46,324 nt of DNA, taken from assembly GCF_001613325.1 (NCBI RefSeq), contig NZ_BDCD01000028.1:1-46324 (forward strand), written 5' to 3'. The notes beneath the pieces are model-generated. The model did not search any database. It saw nothing but the letters and a program-made list of their open reading frames with translations, and was not told where the DNA came from. The first letter of the stretch is position 1. Every line of letters starts with the position of its first letter. Below, piece after piece: positions 15,472-23,998 of the stretch. Origin of the DNA: Nocardia yamanashiensis NBRC 100130 (GTDB taxonomy: Bacteria; Actinomycetota; Actinomycetes; Mycobacteriales; Mycobacteriaceae). The translations under genes and the position numbers were made by a program.

Positions 15472-16359
15472 TCAGCCCACCGCGTCCTGCGGCGGAATCA
15501 CCTTGCGGTCGACGAAATCGGCGATCAGCGCGGCGATTCCGTCCGGATCGTCGAGTTGCGGGCAGTGCCCGGCGTGCGGCAGTACCGTCAGTTCGCTGTC
15601 CGCCAGCCGGGCGTGCAGGTCACGGCTCGCCTGTACGGGAATGATCCGGTCGCGTGCACCGTGTACGACGGCCACCGGACAGGCGACGGTGAGTTCGGGA
15701 TAGCCGGCCACGGTCTCGTGGGCGAAACGGGTGGCGTACTCCGCCAGCCACGACAGTTCGGACATGGTGCCGTACTTGGCGGCCCAGATCGCGAGCAGTT
15801 CTCGGTCCGCCGTGCGAGGGCGGCCCCACAGCAGATAGCGGCCGCCCGTGATGATCACGCGCCGGACCAGTGGCGCGGGTACCGGAAGGCGGCGCAGCGC
15901 CCGGGCGGCACGGGGTGCGATGCGGCCGCGCGCGAAACGGGCCAGCCGGTCGCGGGAGAGGATCGGCTCGTCCAGGGCGACTATGCCCAGGACCGAGGCG
16001 GGATGCCGGTGCGCCGCCCGCAGGGACATGGCGACACCGAGCGAATTGCCCACCAGCACAGCGGGTCCCGTCGTTGCGAGCAGGCCGTCCACGAAATCGT
16101 CGAGCTGCGGCAGTAGCGGACCGGCGTCGAACGGATCGGCCCGGCCGAAGCCGGCGGCATCCACCGCCAGCGCACTGCGATCGCGCCGGGCCAATCCGGC
16201 GAGTACACCGCGCCAGGTATCGGCGTCGTCGGCGAAACCGTGCAGCAGCACGATCGGCAGGCCACGGCCGTCGACCCGCAGCGCGCGGGTACGAGTGCGA
16301 CCGTAGGTGGTGAGTTCTTCGGTTACTCCGGCGGATTCGCCGTTTACAGGTGACGGCAT
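15472..16359 (-). CDS. alpha/beta hydrolase (distal to the beta-oxidation genes)
   Basis: 295 residues from ATG 16359, which has a GGGAG site 5 nt upstream; the open frame continues to 16533 but that part has no hydrolase character. Triad: Ser106 in G-N-S-L-G, Asp237 in G-A-R-D-R-I-I-P and His265 in H-A-G-H-C-P-Q-L; oxyanion motif L-L-H-G-F-A. It lies 177 bp behind the acyl-CoA ligase gene on the same strand. It may be the last member of the beta-oxidation block (hydrolysing an ester or lactone to free the acid) or a separate unit with its own promoter in that gap. Confidence 0.83.
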   Translation of the reverse strand: MPSPVNGESAGVTEELTTYGRTRTRALRVDGRGLPIVLLHGFADDADTWRGVLAGLARRDRSALAVDAAGFGRADPFDAGPLLPQLDDFVDGLLATTGPAVLVGNSLGVAMSLRAAHRHPASVLGIVALDEPILSRDRLARFARGRIAPRAARALRRLPVPAPLVRRVIITGGRYLLWGRPRTADRELLAIWAAKYGTMSELSWLAEYATRFAHETVAGYPELTVACPVAVVHGARDRIIPVQASRDLHARLADSELTVLPHAGHCPQLDDPDGIAALIADFVDRKVIPPQDAVG

Positions 16360-16536
16360 TGTCACTCCCGTTGTGCGAGAAGTTATTCGGGCAGCGCCGC
16401 GCGGACGGGCATCGGATCGGAAGAGTGCGACGGCACGGGTAGCAGGTTCACGGCTTTCCCGCGCCCAGCGCCGGCCGCACAGCCGTCGATGGCTCCCGGG
16501 ACAACCGTCGCGGGCACGCCGCGTGCCGGCCACCGA

Positions 16537-18309
16537 TCAGGCGTACATGGACTCGATGGCGTCGGCGTAGGTGACGGCGATCGGTTTGCGGCGGAGCTTG
16601 CCGGTCGGGGTGAGGTGGGTGGTGCCGGGCTCCCAGCTCTCGCCGATCACCGTGTACTTCTTGATCTGCTCGACGCGGGAGAGGGTGGCGTTGGCGGCGT
16701 CGACTCCGGCTTGAATCTCGGTGCGCACCAGCGGATTCACCGCCAGTGCGGACAGCGAGCGATCGGGGATGGCGTGCCGTTCGGCGAATGCCGCTGCCGC
16801 GTCGGGATCGAGGCAGATCAGCGCGGTGTTGTAGGGACGGGCGTCGCCGATCACCGCCACCGGTCCGGCCAGCGGGGTGGCGACGGCGATGGCGTTCTCG
16901 ATATTGGCGGGCGACATGTTCTTGCCCGCCGCGTTGATGATGAGTTCCTTCTTGCGATCGACGATCGAGAGATAACCGTCCGCGTCGAGGGTTCCGATAT
17001 CGCCGGTGTGCAGCCAGCCGTCGGCATCGACGGCGGCGGCGGTCTGTTCGGGATCGTTGCGGTAGCCGCGCATTACATTCGCCCCGCGCACCAGCACCTC
17101 GCCGTCGTCGGCGAGCCGGATCTCGGTGCCCGGCAGGGCGGTGCCGACCGTGCCGATGCGGATCCGGCCCGGCCGGTTGACCGTGGCGCCCGCGGTGCAT
17201 TCGGTCATGCCGTACGCCTCGCACACCGTAATGCCCAGGCCCAGAACGAATTCCAGCGCTTCCGGGGCGAGCGGGGCGGCGCCGGTCACTCCGAGCCGCA
17301 CCTGATCGAGCCCCATGCGGGTGCGAATGCGCGACAGCACCAGGCGATCGGCGACGGCGTATTGCAATGCCAGCGCCGCTCCGGGTTTCCGGCCCGCCGA
17401 AGCCAGCCGCGCCCGCGCCCGCCCCACGCCGATCGCCCATTCGGCCAGCGCTCGTTTGACGGGGCTGGGTTCCGCGGCGATCTGCGCTTCGATGGCCGCT
17501 TTGACCTTCACCCAGATGCGCGGCACGGCAAGGAAAACCGTGGGCCGCACCTCGGTCAAGGTCGCGATCGCCTGCTTGGGGTCGGACAGGGTCGTCAGCT
17601 GCACGCCTTTAAGCAGATTGCCGTAGTGCGCGAACCATCGGTTGGCGGCGTGCGCGTCCGGCAGGTACGAAATGACCCGGTCCCGCCCGTCGACCCCGCC
17701 GAACTCCTCCACAATGCGGGCATTGGCGATGAAGTTGGCATGGGTCAGCTCCACCCCCTTGGGCGGGCCGGTGGTGCCGGAGGTGTAGACGATGGTCAGC
17801 AGATCCTCGGGACGCACTGCGCGCCAAGCGCTTTCGAAGTCGAACTCCGCAGCCGGCGCGGCTTCCACCGCATCCAGCCCGATGGTCCCGTCGATCGCGC
17901 CGTCGACACACACGACGTGCTCGACCTTCCCGCCCAGCTCCTTGGCCGCCAGCACCACCGGCACGAACTGCCGCTCGCACACCACGATCCGATTGCCCGC
18001 GTTCCCGAACAGGTAGGCGAGCATCTCCGCCGGATTGGTGTTGTACACGGAGAACGGCGTCGCCCCCGCGTGCAGCACGGCGGTATCCACCAGATGGAAC
18101 TCCGGACGATTGGTGAGCATGATCGCCACCGTGTCGCCCGGACCGACGCCGAGTCCGGCCAGCCCGGCGGCAATGGCGCGCACCCGCCGCGCGTACTCCC
18201 GCCAGGTCACCGTGATGCCGCCGCCCGCGTCACGCAGGGCGATGGCATCGGGATCACGGGCGGCGGTGATTTGGAAAGCGTGGCACAGCGTGGCCGGCTC
18301 CGAGGTCAC
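16537..18309 (-). CDS. long-chain fatty-acid--CoA ligase (FadD, AMP-binding)
   Basis: 590-residue adenylate-forming enzyme that activates a carboxylic acid with ATP and CoA. The P-loop-like motif T-S-G-T-T-G-P-P-K-G is at 176-185; Y-G-M-T-E (A5), a T-G-D-I-G (A7) and D-R-K-K-E-L-I-I-N (A8 hinge), and the terminal P-T-G-K-L lysine (A10) are all present, so it should be active. It belongs with FAA-type ligases (M. tuberculosis FadD11/FadD15-like). GTG start, 52 bp after the acyl-CoA dehydrogenase gene. As the entry step it would feed the other enzymes of the block. The chain length or ring nature of the acid cannot be read. Confidence 0.92.
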   Translation of the reverse strand: MTSEPATLCHAFQITAARDPDAIALRDAGGGITVTWREYARRVRAIAAGLAGLGVGPGDTVAIMLTNRPEFHLVDTAVLHAGATPFSVYNTNPAEMLAYLFGNAGNRIVVCERQFVPVVLAAKELGGKVEHVVCVDGAIDGTIGLDAVEAAPAAEFDFESAWRAVRPEDLLTIVYTSGTTGPPKGVELTHANFIANARIVEEFGGVDGRDRVISYLPDAHAANRWFAHYGNLLKGVQLTTLSDPKQAIATLTEVRPTVFLAVPRIWVKVKAAIEAQIAAEPSPVKRALAEWAIGVGRARARLASAGRKPGAALALQYAVADRLVLSRIRTRMGLDQVRLGVTGAAPLAPEALEFVLGLGITVCEAYGMTECTAGATVNRPGRIRIGTVGTALPGTEIRLADDGEVLVRGANVMRGYRNDPEQTAAAVDADGWLHTGDIGTLDADGYLSIVDRKKELIINAAGKNMSPANIENAIAVATPLAGPVAVIGDARPYNTALICLDPDAAAAFAERHAIPDRSLSALAVNPLVRTEIQAGVDAANATLSRVEQIKKYTVIGESWEPGTTHLTPTGKLRRKPIAVTYADAIESMYA

Positions 18310-18361
18310 GGGCGGTGACTCCGTTTCGTGAGAGATGTTGTGGTTCGGTGGTTCTCGTCCC

Positions 18362-19624
18362 CTACTGCGCCAGCAGCCCCTTGGCCACGTGCGTCACCTG
18401 GATCTCGTTGGAACCCGCGTAGATCATCAACGACTTGGCGTCCCGGGCCAGCTGCTCGACGTGGTACTCGGACATGTACCCGTTGCCGCCGAAGAGCTGC
18501 ACGGCGTCCATCGCGACCTCGGTAGCGATCTCCGAGCAGTACAGTTTCATCGCCGAGGCCTCGGCCAGTGTCGGCGGCTTGCCGGCGCGGGACCGCTCCA
18601 GGGCCATGAACACCATGTTCTGCACATTGATCCGCGCGACTTCCATCTTGGCGAGCTTGAGCTGCACCAGCTGGAAGCGCCCGATCTCCTGCCCCCACAG
18701 CTTGCGGGTCTTCGCGTATTCCACACAGCGGCGGTGACATTCGTTCACGATGCCCAGCGCCATGAACGCGACGCCGATGCGCTCGGCGGTGAAACTCGAA
18801 CGGGCGCTTTCCCGTCCGTCCCCGCCCTTGTGCTCCTCGGTCTCCCCCAGCAGCCGGTCCTTGCTCAATCGCACATTGTCGAAGAACAATTCGCCGGTGG
18901 GCGAGGCGTGCAGGCCCATCTTCTTGAACGGCCTGCCCTGGGTGAAGCCCTCCATGCCCTTGTCGAGCACGAAGGTCAGCACCTTGCGATCGCGTTTGTC
19001 CGCGCCGTCGCCCTCGTCGAGCTTGGCGTAGACGATGACGGTGTCGGCGTAGGGACCATTGGTGATGAAGGTCTTCTGGCCGTTGAGGATGTAGTCCTCA
19101 CCGTCGCGCCGCACATAGGTCTTCATGCCGCCGAAGGCGTCCGATCCGGAATCCGGTTCGGTGATGGCCCAGGCCGCGACCTTCTTCATGGTCACGATAT
19201 CGGCCACCCAGCGTTCCTTCTGGGCGAGCGTGCCGCGCCCGAGAATGGTGGTGGCGCCGAGACCGATGCTCACGCCCATGGCGGTGACCAGGCCCATGCA
19301 GACCCCGGACAGTTCGCTGACCAGCACCGCCATCAGCGATTCCTGGCCGGCGAAGGCGCCGCCGTCGCCACCGCCGGACTTCTTCTCCGGCAACGGTTCT
19401 CCCGCGGCCAGCGCTTCCTCCCGCTTGCGCTGCTTGGCGAGCAGTTTGGTGACCGACTCCTCCCCCAGGGCGTCGATCCCGAACTCGCCGAATAGTTTCC
19501 GGATGATCGGGTACGGCAGCATCTCGCCGCTGTCCAGGGCATCCAGGTGCGGGCGGATCTCCTTGTCGATGAACCCGCGTACCGCGTCGCGGATCAGTTC
19601 ATCGGTCTCGGACCATTCGAACAT
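18362..19624 (-). CDS. acyl-CoA dehydrogenase with displaced catalytic base
   Basis: 420-residue FAD enzyme that makes the 2-enoyl-CoA. FAD-binding marks: A-W-A-I-T-E-P-D-S-G-S-D (152-162), K-T-F-I-T-N-G (184-190) and the C-terminal F-G-G-N-G-Y (378-383). The normal catalytic Glu motif Y-E-G-T-x-x-I-Q reads Y402-A-G-S-N-E-I-Q here, with Ala403 in place of Glu. Glu281 in T-A-E-R-I-G-V falls where isovaleryl-CoA and long-chain dehydrogenases carry their base, so the enzyme is probably active with the alternative residue. An unusual charged insertion (~62-90, ending G-G-G-D-G-G) lengthens the N-terminal domain. ATG 19624 follows the SDR gene by 19 bp; middle of the block. Confidence 0.9.
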   Translation of the reverse strand: MFEWSETDELIRDAVRGFIDKEIRPHLDALDSGEMLPYPIIRKLFGEFGIDALGEESVTKLLAKQRKREEALAAGEPLPEKKSGGGDGGAFAGQESLMAVLVSELSGVCMGLVTAMGVSIGLGATTILGRGTLAQKERWVADIVTMKKVAAWAITEPDSGSDAFGGMKTYVRRDGEDYILNGQKTFITNGPYADTVIVYAKLDEGDGADKRDRKVLTFVLDKGMEGFTQGRPFKKMGLHASPTGELFFDNVRLSKDRLLGETEEHKGGDGRESARSSFTAERIGVAFMALGIVNECHRRCVEYAKTRKLWGQEIGRFQLVQLKLAKMEVARINVQNMVFMALERSRAGKPPTLAEASAMKLYCSEIATEVAMDAVQLFGGNGYMSEYHVEQLARDAKSLMIYAGSNEIQVTHVAKGLLAQ

Positions 19625-19643
19625 CGTTGTTCTCCAACCTGAT

Positions 19644-20522
19644 TCAGGGCAGGCGCGCGCCGATATCGTCGACCGACCACGGGCCTTCGGTTTCGATGGT
19701 CTTCACGTCGTGCCAGCCCGCCAGTTCCGAGATGGCGCCGCCCTGCACCGCGAACACCTTGCCGGTGATCGGGCACTTCTCGGTGGCCAGGTAGGCGACC
19801 AGCGGGGAGATATTGGCCGGGCTGAAGGCGTCGAACTCGCCCTCCTCCAGGCCCGCTTCCTGCGCTTTCATCATGTCACCCATGCCCGGCGTGGCCAGCG
19901 TGAGCCGGGTGCGGGCGATCGGCGCGATGGCGTTCACGCGCACCCCGTAGCGGGCCAGCTCGTCGGCGGCGACCAGGGTGAGCGCGGCGATACCGGCCTT
20001 GGCGGCGCCGTAGTTGCCCTGCCCGGCATTCGGCACGGTGGTGCCGGACGCGGAGGCGGTATTGATGACCGCGGCATTGGGCTGATTGCCCGCCTTGGAC
20101 TGTTCCTTCCAGTACCCGGCGGCATGACGCAGCACGGCGGCGTGGCCCTTGAGGTGCACGGCCACGACCGCGTCCCACTGCGCCTCGTCCATGCCGGCGA
20201 TGAAGGCATCGCGCAGGATGCCCGCGTTGTTCACCACCACGTCCAGCCGGCCGAACTCCGAAACCGCCTGGTCGACCAGGTTCTTCGCGCCCTGCCAGTC
20301 CGCCACGTTGTCGGAATTGGCGATCGCCCGCCCCCCTGCGGCGGTGATCTCCGCGACGACCTCGTGTGCGGGCCCGCTGTCGGCGCCCACCCCTTCGTTG
20401 CTGCCGCCGAGATCGTTGACGACCACGGCCGCGCCTTCGCGGGCGAACAGCAGCGCGTGCTCACGCCCGATGCCGCGGCCCGCGCCGGTGATGATCGCGA
20501 CCCGTCCCTCGAGTGCACCCAT
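19644..20522 (-). CDS. SDR oxidoreductase, probable 3-hydroxyacyl-CoA dehydrogenase
   Basis: 292-residue short-chain dehydrogenase. Cofactor loop G13-A-G-R-G-I-G19, N-N-A-G at 98-101, serine region T-A-S-A-S-G (Ser157/Ser159) and the Y171-G-A-A-K175 catalytic pair are intact. Asp37 after the second strand favours NAD over NADP. The long form with A-L-L-F-A-R-E-G and N-D-L-G-G-S is the peroxisomal-MFE2-like (R)-3-hydroxyacyl-CoA dehydrogenase type, which fits the neighbouring MaoC hydratase that makes (R)-hydroxyacyl-CoA. ATG with GAGGAG site 6 nt upstream, 21 bp after the MaoC gene. Confidence 0.9.
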   Translation of the reverse strand: MGALEGRVAIITGAGRGIGREHALLFAREGAAVVVNDLGGSNEGVGADSGPAHEVVAEITAAGGRAIANSDNVADWQGAKNLVDQAVSEFGRLDVVVNNAGILRDAFIAGMDEAQWDAVVAVHLKGHAAVLRHAAGYWKEQSKAGNQPNAAVINTASASGTTVPNAGQGNYGAAKAGIAALTLVAADELARYGVRVNAIAPIARTRLTLATPGMGDMMKAQEAGLEEGEFDAFSPANISPLVAYLATEKCPITGKVFAVQGGAISELAGWHDVKTIETEGPWSVDDIGARLP

Positions 20523-20543
20523 GAATATCTCCTCGATTAAGAA

Positions 20544-21407
20544 TCAGTCGGCGATGACGGCCAGGCCGTCGCCGAGAACTACGTCGTCACCGCGCACGGT
20601 GCGGAAGGCGTAGGTGGTTTCCCCGCCCTTGCTGCCGGTCGCCCAGATCTGGGTCTCCAGGTCGTCGCCGGGGAACACCATCTTGGAGAAGCGGACGGCG
20701 AAACGCTTGAGCCGCTCCACATCCGAGCCGCCGACCGTGGTGAGCACGCCCCACGAGGACATGGCCATAGTGCACAGGCCGTGCGCGATGATGCCGGGCA
20801 GACCGGCGTCCTTGGCCACCTGCTCGTCCAGGTGCAGCGGCACCGGATCGCCGGACGCCGGGGAGTACCGGTACGTCTGATCCGGATCGACGTGCGCCGG
20901 AACAGTGTGCTGCGCAGGCGATTTCGCCAGTTCGGCGTCCAGCCGGTGCGCGGGGGCGCTGTCGCCGACCTGCTCACCGATATCGATATTGCGGAAGAAC
21001 GCGGTCAGGTACTGCTCGTTGACCAGTTCCCCGTCCTCGGCCCGGCATTCGATGAGAATGGTGATGGTGGAGCCGTTCGACTTGCCCTCGTACCCGATGG
21101 CCTTGGCGCGCGAAACCAGCTGATCACCGGGCCGGATCGGGCGGTGGAAGTGGAAGTCCTGCTCCCCGTGCACGACCCGGCCGAAGATCTCCATCGGCAC
21201 CACTTCGAGCACCGGCATCATCATGGCCTCGAAGACCGGGACGATGCCGAAGATCGGCGGCGCCACTTCGCCTTTGAGATGCGCTTCGATGGGGTCGTTG
21301 GTGGCGGCGGCGTATTCGGCGATACGCTCCGCGGTGACCTCGAACCGTTCCTCGTCGCTCCAGACGTTCAGCCCGGCAGGATCGAAGCGAATGACCTTGT
21401 CGGTCAT
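20544..21407 (-). CDS. MaoC-like (R)-specific enoyl-CoA hydratase, double hot-dog
   Basis: 287 residues with two hot-dog folds. The hydratase-2 motif is in the C-terminal half: Y181-S-P-A-S-G-D187-P-V-P-L-H192-L-D, where Asp187 and His192 are the catalytic pair, followed by G-I-I-A-H-G-L-C. The N-terminal half (1-150) has the FAS1-dehydratase-like fold without those residues, typical of the large-substrate hydratases (HtdY/MFE2 type). It hydrates the enoyl-CoA made by the dehydrogenase. ATG 21407 with GAAGGG upstream; a longer open frame to 21812 is only the shadow of the SRPBCC gene. 17 bp after the SRPBCC gene. Confidence 0.92.
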   Translation of the reverse strand: MTDKVIRFDPAGLNVWSDEERFEVTAERIAEYAAATNDPIEAHLKGEVAPPIFGIVPVFEAMMMPVLEVVPMEIFGRVVHGEQDFHFHRPIRPGDQLVSRAKAIGYEGKSNGSTITILIECRAEDGELVNEQYLTAFFRNIDIGEQVGDSAPAHRLDAELAKSPAQHTVPAHVDPDQTYRYSPASGDPVPLHLDEQVAKDAGLPGIIAHGLCTMAMSSWGVLTTVGGSDVERLKRFAVRFSKMVFPGDDLETQIWATGSKGGETTYAFRTVRGDDVVLGDGLAVIAD

Positions 21408-21424
21408 GGGTTTTCCCTTCGCGA

Positions 21425-21862
21425 TCAGGCCGCGGTGGCCAGGGCGTCGAGGGCGGTGAGGGTCTTGTCGAGCTGGGTCAGCCCGTCCTTCTCGACGGCC
21501 TTGCCGAGCGCGCCCTTGATCAGCGCGCCTTCGAAGTCGCCGGAGACGGAGAACTTCGAGCCGCTGCCCTCGGGGGCGATGTCGAAACCGAACTGCACCT
21601 TGACGCCGGCCATGCCGGTGCCGCTGAGCACCAGGCGATTCGGGGTGTCGACGCTCTCCACCACCCACTCGATCTTGTTGGCCATGCCGAGCATGAGGAT
21701 CTTGGCGGTCAGCTTGGCGCCGGGGGCGAGCACGGCCGGCGGCTCCTCCATCCAGCGCTCGTGGATGGAGAACCACTTGTCCCAGGTCTGCGGATCGGAG
21801 ACGACGGCCCACAGGGCGTCGGGGGTGGCGGTCAGTTCACGGCTGGCTTCGATGTGGCCCAT
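21425..21862 (-). CDS. SRPBCC (START-like) ligand-binding protein
   Basis: 145 residues with the SRPBCC layout: A-S-R-E-L-T-A-T-P-D-A-L-W-A-V-V-S-D-P at 5-23, W-x-K-W-F, a central set of strands and a long C-terminal helix. This fold holds hydrophobic molecules in a cavity; some members are cyclases or CoA-ester carriers. No catalytic residues can be assigned. ATG 21862 has AGAAAGAGG eight nt upstream. It sits between thiolase (51 bp) and hydratase (17 bp), so it is a member of the beta-oxidation block and may bind an intermediate. Confidence 0.82.
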   Translation of the reverse strand: MGHIEASRELTATPDALWAVVSDPQTWDKWFSIHERWMEEPPAVLAPGAKLTAKILMLGMANKIEWVVESVDTPNRLVLSGTGMAGVKVQFGFDIAPEGSGSKFSVSGDFEGALIKGALGKAVEKDGLTQLDKTLTALDALATAA

Positions 21863-21913
21863 GATGTGCCTCTTTCTTCGAAAGTGGAGATTTCCCAGGA
21901 TGCGGGGATTCGA

Positions 21914-23119
21914 TCAGCGGTCGGCGCGCTGGTAGGCGGTGACGACGGCCGCGCCGCCGAGCCCGATATTGTGCTGGAGGGCGGCGGTGACGTCGTTCAC
22001 CTGCCGCTTGTCGGCGGTGCCGCGCAGCTGCCAGGTGAGTTCGCTGCACTGCGCCAAACCCGTTGCGCCCAAAGGGTGTCCCTTGGAGATGAGCCCGCCG
22101 GAGGGGTTCACCACCCATTTGCCGCCGTAGGTGGTCTGGCCCGCGTCGATCAGATGGCCGGCCTCGCCCTCCTTGGCCAGGCCCAGGGCCTCGTAGAGCA
22201 GCAGCTCGTTGGCGGAGAAGCAGTCGTGCAGCTCGATGACCTGGAAGTCCTCGGGGCCCAATCCCGCTTGCGCGTAGACCTTCTCGGCCGCTTGCACGTT
22301 CATGTCGTAGCCGATGAGGTTCTTGGCCGAACCATCGAAGGTGGACTGGAAATCGGTGGTCATGGCCTGGCCGACGATCTCCACCGCCTGCGCGGAGAGG
22401 TCGTGGCGGTTCACGAAATCCTCGGAGGCCAGGATGACCGCGCCGGAACCGTCGGAGGTCGGCGAGCACTGCAGCTTGGTCAGCGGGTCGTAGATCATGC
22501 GCGAGCCCAGGATGTCGTCGAGCGAATACTCGTCCTGGAACTGCGAATACGGGTTGTTGACCGAGTGCTTGTGGTTCTTGTAGCCGATCTTGGCGAAGTG
22601 TTCGGCGGTGGTGCCGTACTTCTTCATGTGCTCGCGGCCGGCCGCGCCGAACATCCACGGGGCCACCGGGAACAGCACCTCGGAGATCTCGGCGAGGGCC
22701 ATGATGTGCTTGGCCATCGGCTGCTCGCGGTCGTCCCAGGTGGAGCCGAGCGAACCGGGCTGCATCTTCTCGAAGCCCAGCGCCAGGGTGCAGTCGGCGA
22801 GACCGCCCCGGATCGACTGTGCCGCAAGGTAGAGCGCGGTGGAGCCGGTGGAGCAGTTGTTGTTGACATTGACCACCGGGATGCCGGTCATGCCCAGTTC
22901 GTAGACCGCGCGCTGGCCGGAGGTGGATTCGCCGTAGACGTAGCCGACGTACGCCTGCTCGACCTCGCGATAGTCGATCCCCGCATCGGCGAGGGCCTTG
23001 GTCCCGGACTCCCGTGCCATATCGGGGTAGTCCCAGTCGCTGCCGTCTTCGTTCTTGCGCCGCCCCGGCTTTTCGAACTTCGTCATGCCGACGCCGACGA
23101 CGTAGACCTTGTTCGTCAT
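21914..23119 (-). CDS. ltp1: lipid-transfer-protein-type (SCP-x) thiolase
   Basis: 401 residues, strongly similar as I recall it to mycobacterial Ltp1 (Rv2790c). The nucleophile is Cys89 in N-N-N-C-S-T-G-S-T-A-L; H298-D-C-F301 (SCP-x hallmark) and G-H348-P-L-G-A-T-G near the end complete the active site. It would cleave 3-ketoacyl-CoA with CoA, the last step of the cycle, or act as a side-chain thiolase/aldolase on a bulky substrate. First gene of the block; ATG 23119 has GAGGGAG 5 nt upstream, and a perfect inverted repeat matching the one at tetR lies 49 bp before the start. Actual substrate is not readable. Confidence 0.93.
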   Translation of the reverse strand: MTNKVYVVGVGMTKFEKPGRRKNEDGSDWDYPDMARESGTKALADAGIDYREVEQAYVGYVYGESTSGQRAVYELGMTGIPVVNVNNNCSTGSTALYLAAQSIRGGLADCTLALGFEKMQPGSLGSTWDDREQPMAKHIMALAEISEVLFPVAPWMFGAAGREHMKKYGTTAEHFAKIGYKNHKHSVNNPYSQFQDEYSLDDILGSRMIYDPLTKLQCSPTSDGSGAVILASEDFVNRHDLSAQAVEIVGQAMTTDFQSTFDGSAKNLIGYDMNVQAAEKVYAQAGLGPEDFQVIELHDCFSANELLLYEALGLAKEGEAGHLIDAGQTTYGGKWVVNPSGGLISKGHPLGATGLAQCSELTWQLRGTADKRQVNDVTAALQHNIGLGGAAVVTAYQRADR

Positions 23120-23167
23120 CGAACTCCCTCAGATCAGGGTCGGTCCCCCTGGACCGAACAGAAACAA

Positions 23168-23185
23168 ACATACAAAGCTGTATGT
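23168..23185. promoter_or_regulatory. operator-like inverted repeat upstream of ltp1
   Basis: ACATACAAAGCTGTATGT: 7-bp perfect arms ACATACA/TGTATGT with a 4-nt spacer. Exactly the same arms and spacing occur before the tetR gene at 23999-24016, while spacer bases differ, which is what a protein-binding site looks like. Confidence 0.85.
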
Positions 23186-23255
23186 AAGTACGCAAGAGGG
23201 TAGCCGGGACTCTCGGCTTCCCCGACATGGCGGCGGCGGAGGCAGTTGTGTCGAT

Positions 23256-23277
23256 ACATACAGTCGGCGTTGTACGT
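23256..23277. promoter_or_regulatory. third, degenerate copy of the ACATACA repeat
   Basis: ACATACA at 23256-23262 and TGTACGT at 23271-23277 (one mismatch) with 8 nt between. The left half extends over ATACATACAGTCG, shared with the site at 23999. Lies between the ltp1 leader and the tetR terminator; could be an auxiliary half-site. Weak. Confidence 0.4.
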
Positions 23278-23287
23278 TTCGCGCATA

Positions 23288-23317
23288 CGAAAAAGCCGCC
23301 GGGACGGCATCCCGGCG
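23288..23317 (-). terminator. rho-independent terminator of the tetR gene
   Basis: On the minus strand a perfect 10-bp GC stem (GCCGCCGGGA and its complement, 5-nt loop) is followed by TTTTT. It begins 16 bp past the tetR stop. A rare classical terminator with T-run in this window; it should insulate the ltp1 block from tetR transcription. Confidence 0.88.
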
Positions 23318-23333
23318 GCGCTCGGCGCGGAGG

Positions 23334-23981
23334 CTATTCGGCGGCAGGCCCCAAGCCCGGCACGCTTCCGTCGGCGATCCGCCGCAGGTGCGCCGCGGCC
23401 CGCTTCCAGCGCCGCTGCGCGCGATCGGGATCGGGAGAGACGAAGTTGGACATCAGAATTCCGCGCATGACATCCATGGCGGTGTAGACCAGATCGCGAG
23501 CTTCCTTGCGCTGCATGGCATCCGGCACCAATTGCGCCACCGCGACCAGCACCGCATTGTTGACGAACGGCTCGACCTTCTCCATCTCGGCGGCCAGCAG
23601 CGGGTCGGTGCGCCCGGCCACCCAGAGTTCGATCGCCGCGATGAACAGCGGCCCCTGATGCAGCTCCCACATGAAGTCCAGTGCCGCGTCCAGCGGATTG
23701 TCGCCGGTACGCACCCGCTCCAGCTCCTGCATCGCCGCCTGGGTGCGCCGCTGCGCGAGATGACTGATGGCCGCCACGACCAGGTCCGTCTTGGAACCGA
23801 AATGATGCACCTGCGCACCCCGGGTCACCCCCGCGCGCTCGGCCACCCGCGGCGTAGTGGTGCCCGCGTACCCGTACTCCACCAGGCATTCGATGGTGGC
23901 GTCGAGCAGCCGCACCCGCATCTCGTTGCTGCGCTGCTCTTGCGTGCGGCGCTGCGGTTTCGAGACGGCGGACCTGGTCAT
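23334..23981 (-). CDS. TetR-family regulator of the beta-oxidation block
   Basis: 215 residues. Helix-turn-helix: E-M-R-V-R-L-L-D-A-T-I-E-C-L-V-E-Y-G-Y-A-G-T-T-T, then V-A-E-R-A-G-V-T-R-G-A-Q-V-H-H-F-G-S-K-T-D-L. The C-terminal part is a helical acyl/CoA-type ligand domain by analogy to neighbours. ATG 23981; a TAAGAT box 6 nt upstream means a leaderless mRNA, and the perfect repeat at 23999-24016 sits over the -35 area, so the gene is probably autoregulated. Same strand as the seven-gene block but separated by a terminator. Resembles KstR-like regulators of lipid catabolism in role, but the operator differs from those of KstR and KstR2 as I know them. Confidence 0.9.
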   Translation of the reverse strand: MTRSAVSKPQRRTQEQRSNEMRVRLLDATIECLVEYGYAGTTTPRVAERAGVTRGAQVHHFGSKTDLVVAAISHLAQRRTQAAMQELERVRTGDNPLDAALDFMWELHQGPLFIAAIELWVAGRTDPLLAAEMEKVEPFVNNAVLVAVAQLVPDAMQRKEARDLVYTAMDVMRGILMSNFVSPDPDRAQRRWKRAAAHLRRIADGSVPGLGPAAE

Positions 23982-23987
23982 GCGACG

Positions 23988-23993
23988 ATCTTA
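23988..23993 (-). promoter_or_regulatory. -10 box TAAGAT, leaderless start of tetR
   Basis: TAAGAT on the minus strand, 6 nt before ATG 23981, without any ribosome-binding sequence. The operator-like repeat begins 5 bp further upstream. Confidence 0.6.
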
Positions 23994-23998
23994 CACTT

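Noticed and set aside
14533..16116. Plus-strand open frame of 527 codons across the two hydrolases
   Set aside because: It overlaps genes with clear catalytic triads and has an arginine-rich, motif-free translation; shadow.
20544..21812. Fusion of the MaoC hydratase with an upstream piece
   Set aside because: The upstream part is the out-of-frame antisense-like reading of the SRPBCC gene; ATG 21407 has a good ribosome site and family start.
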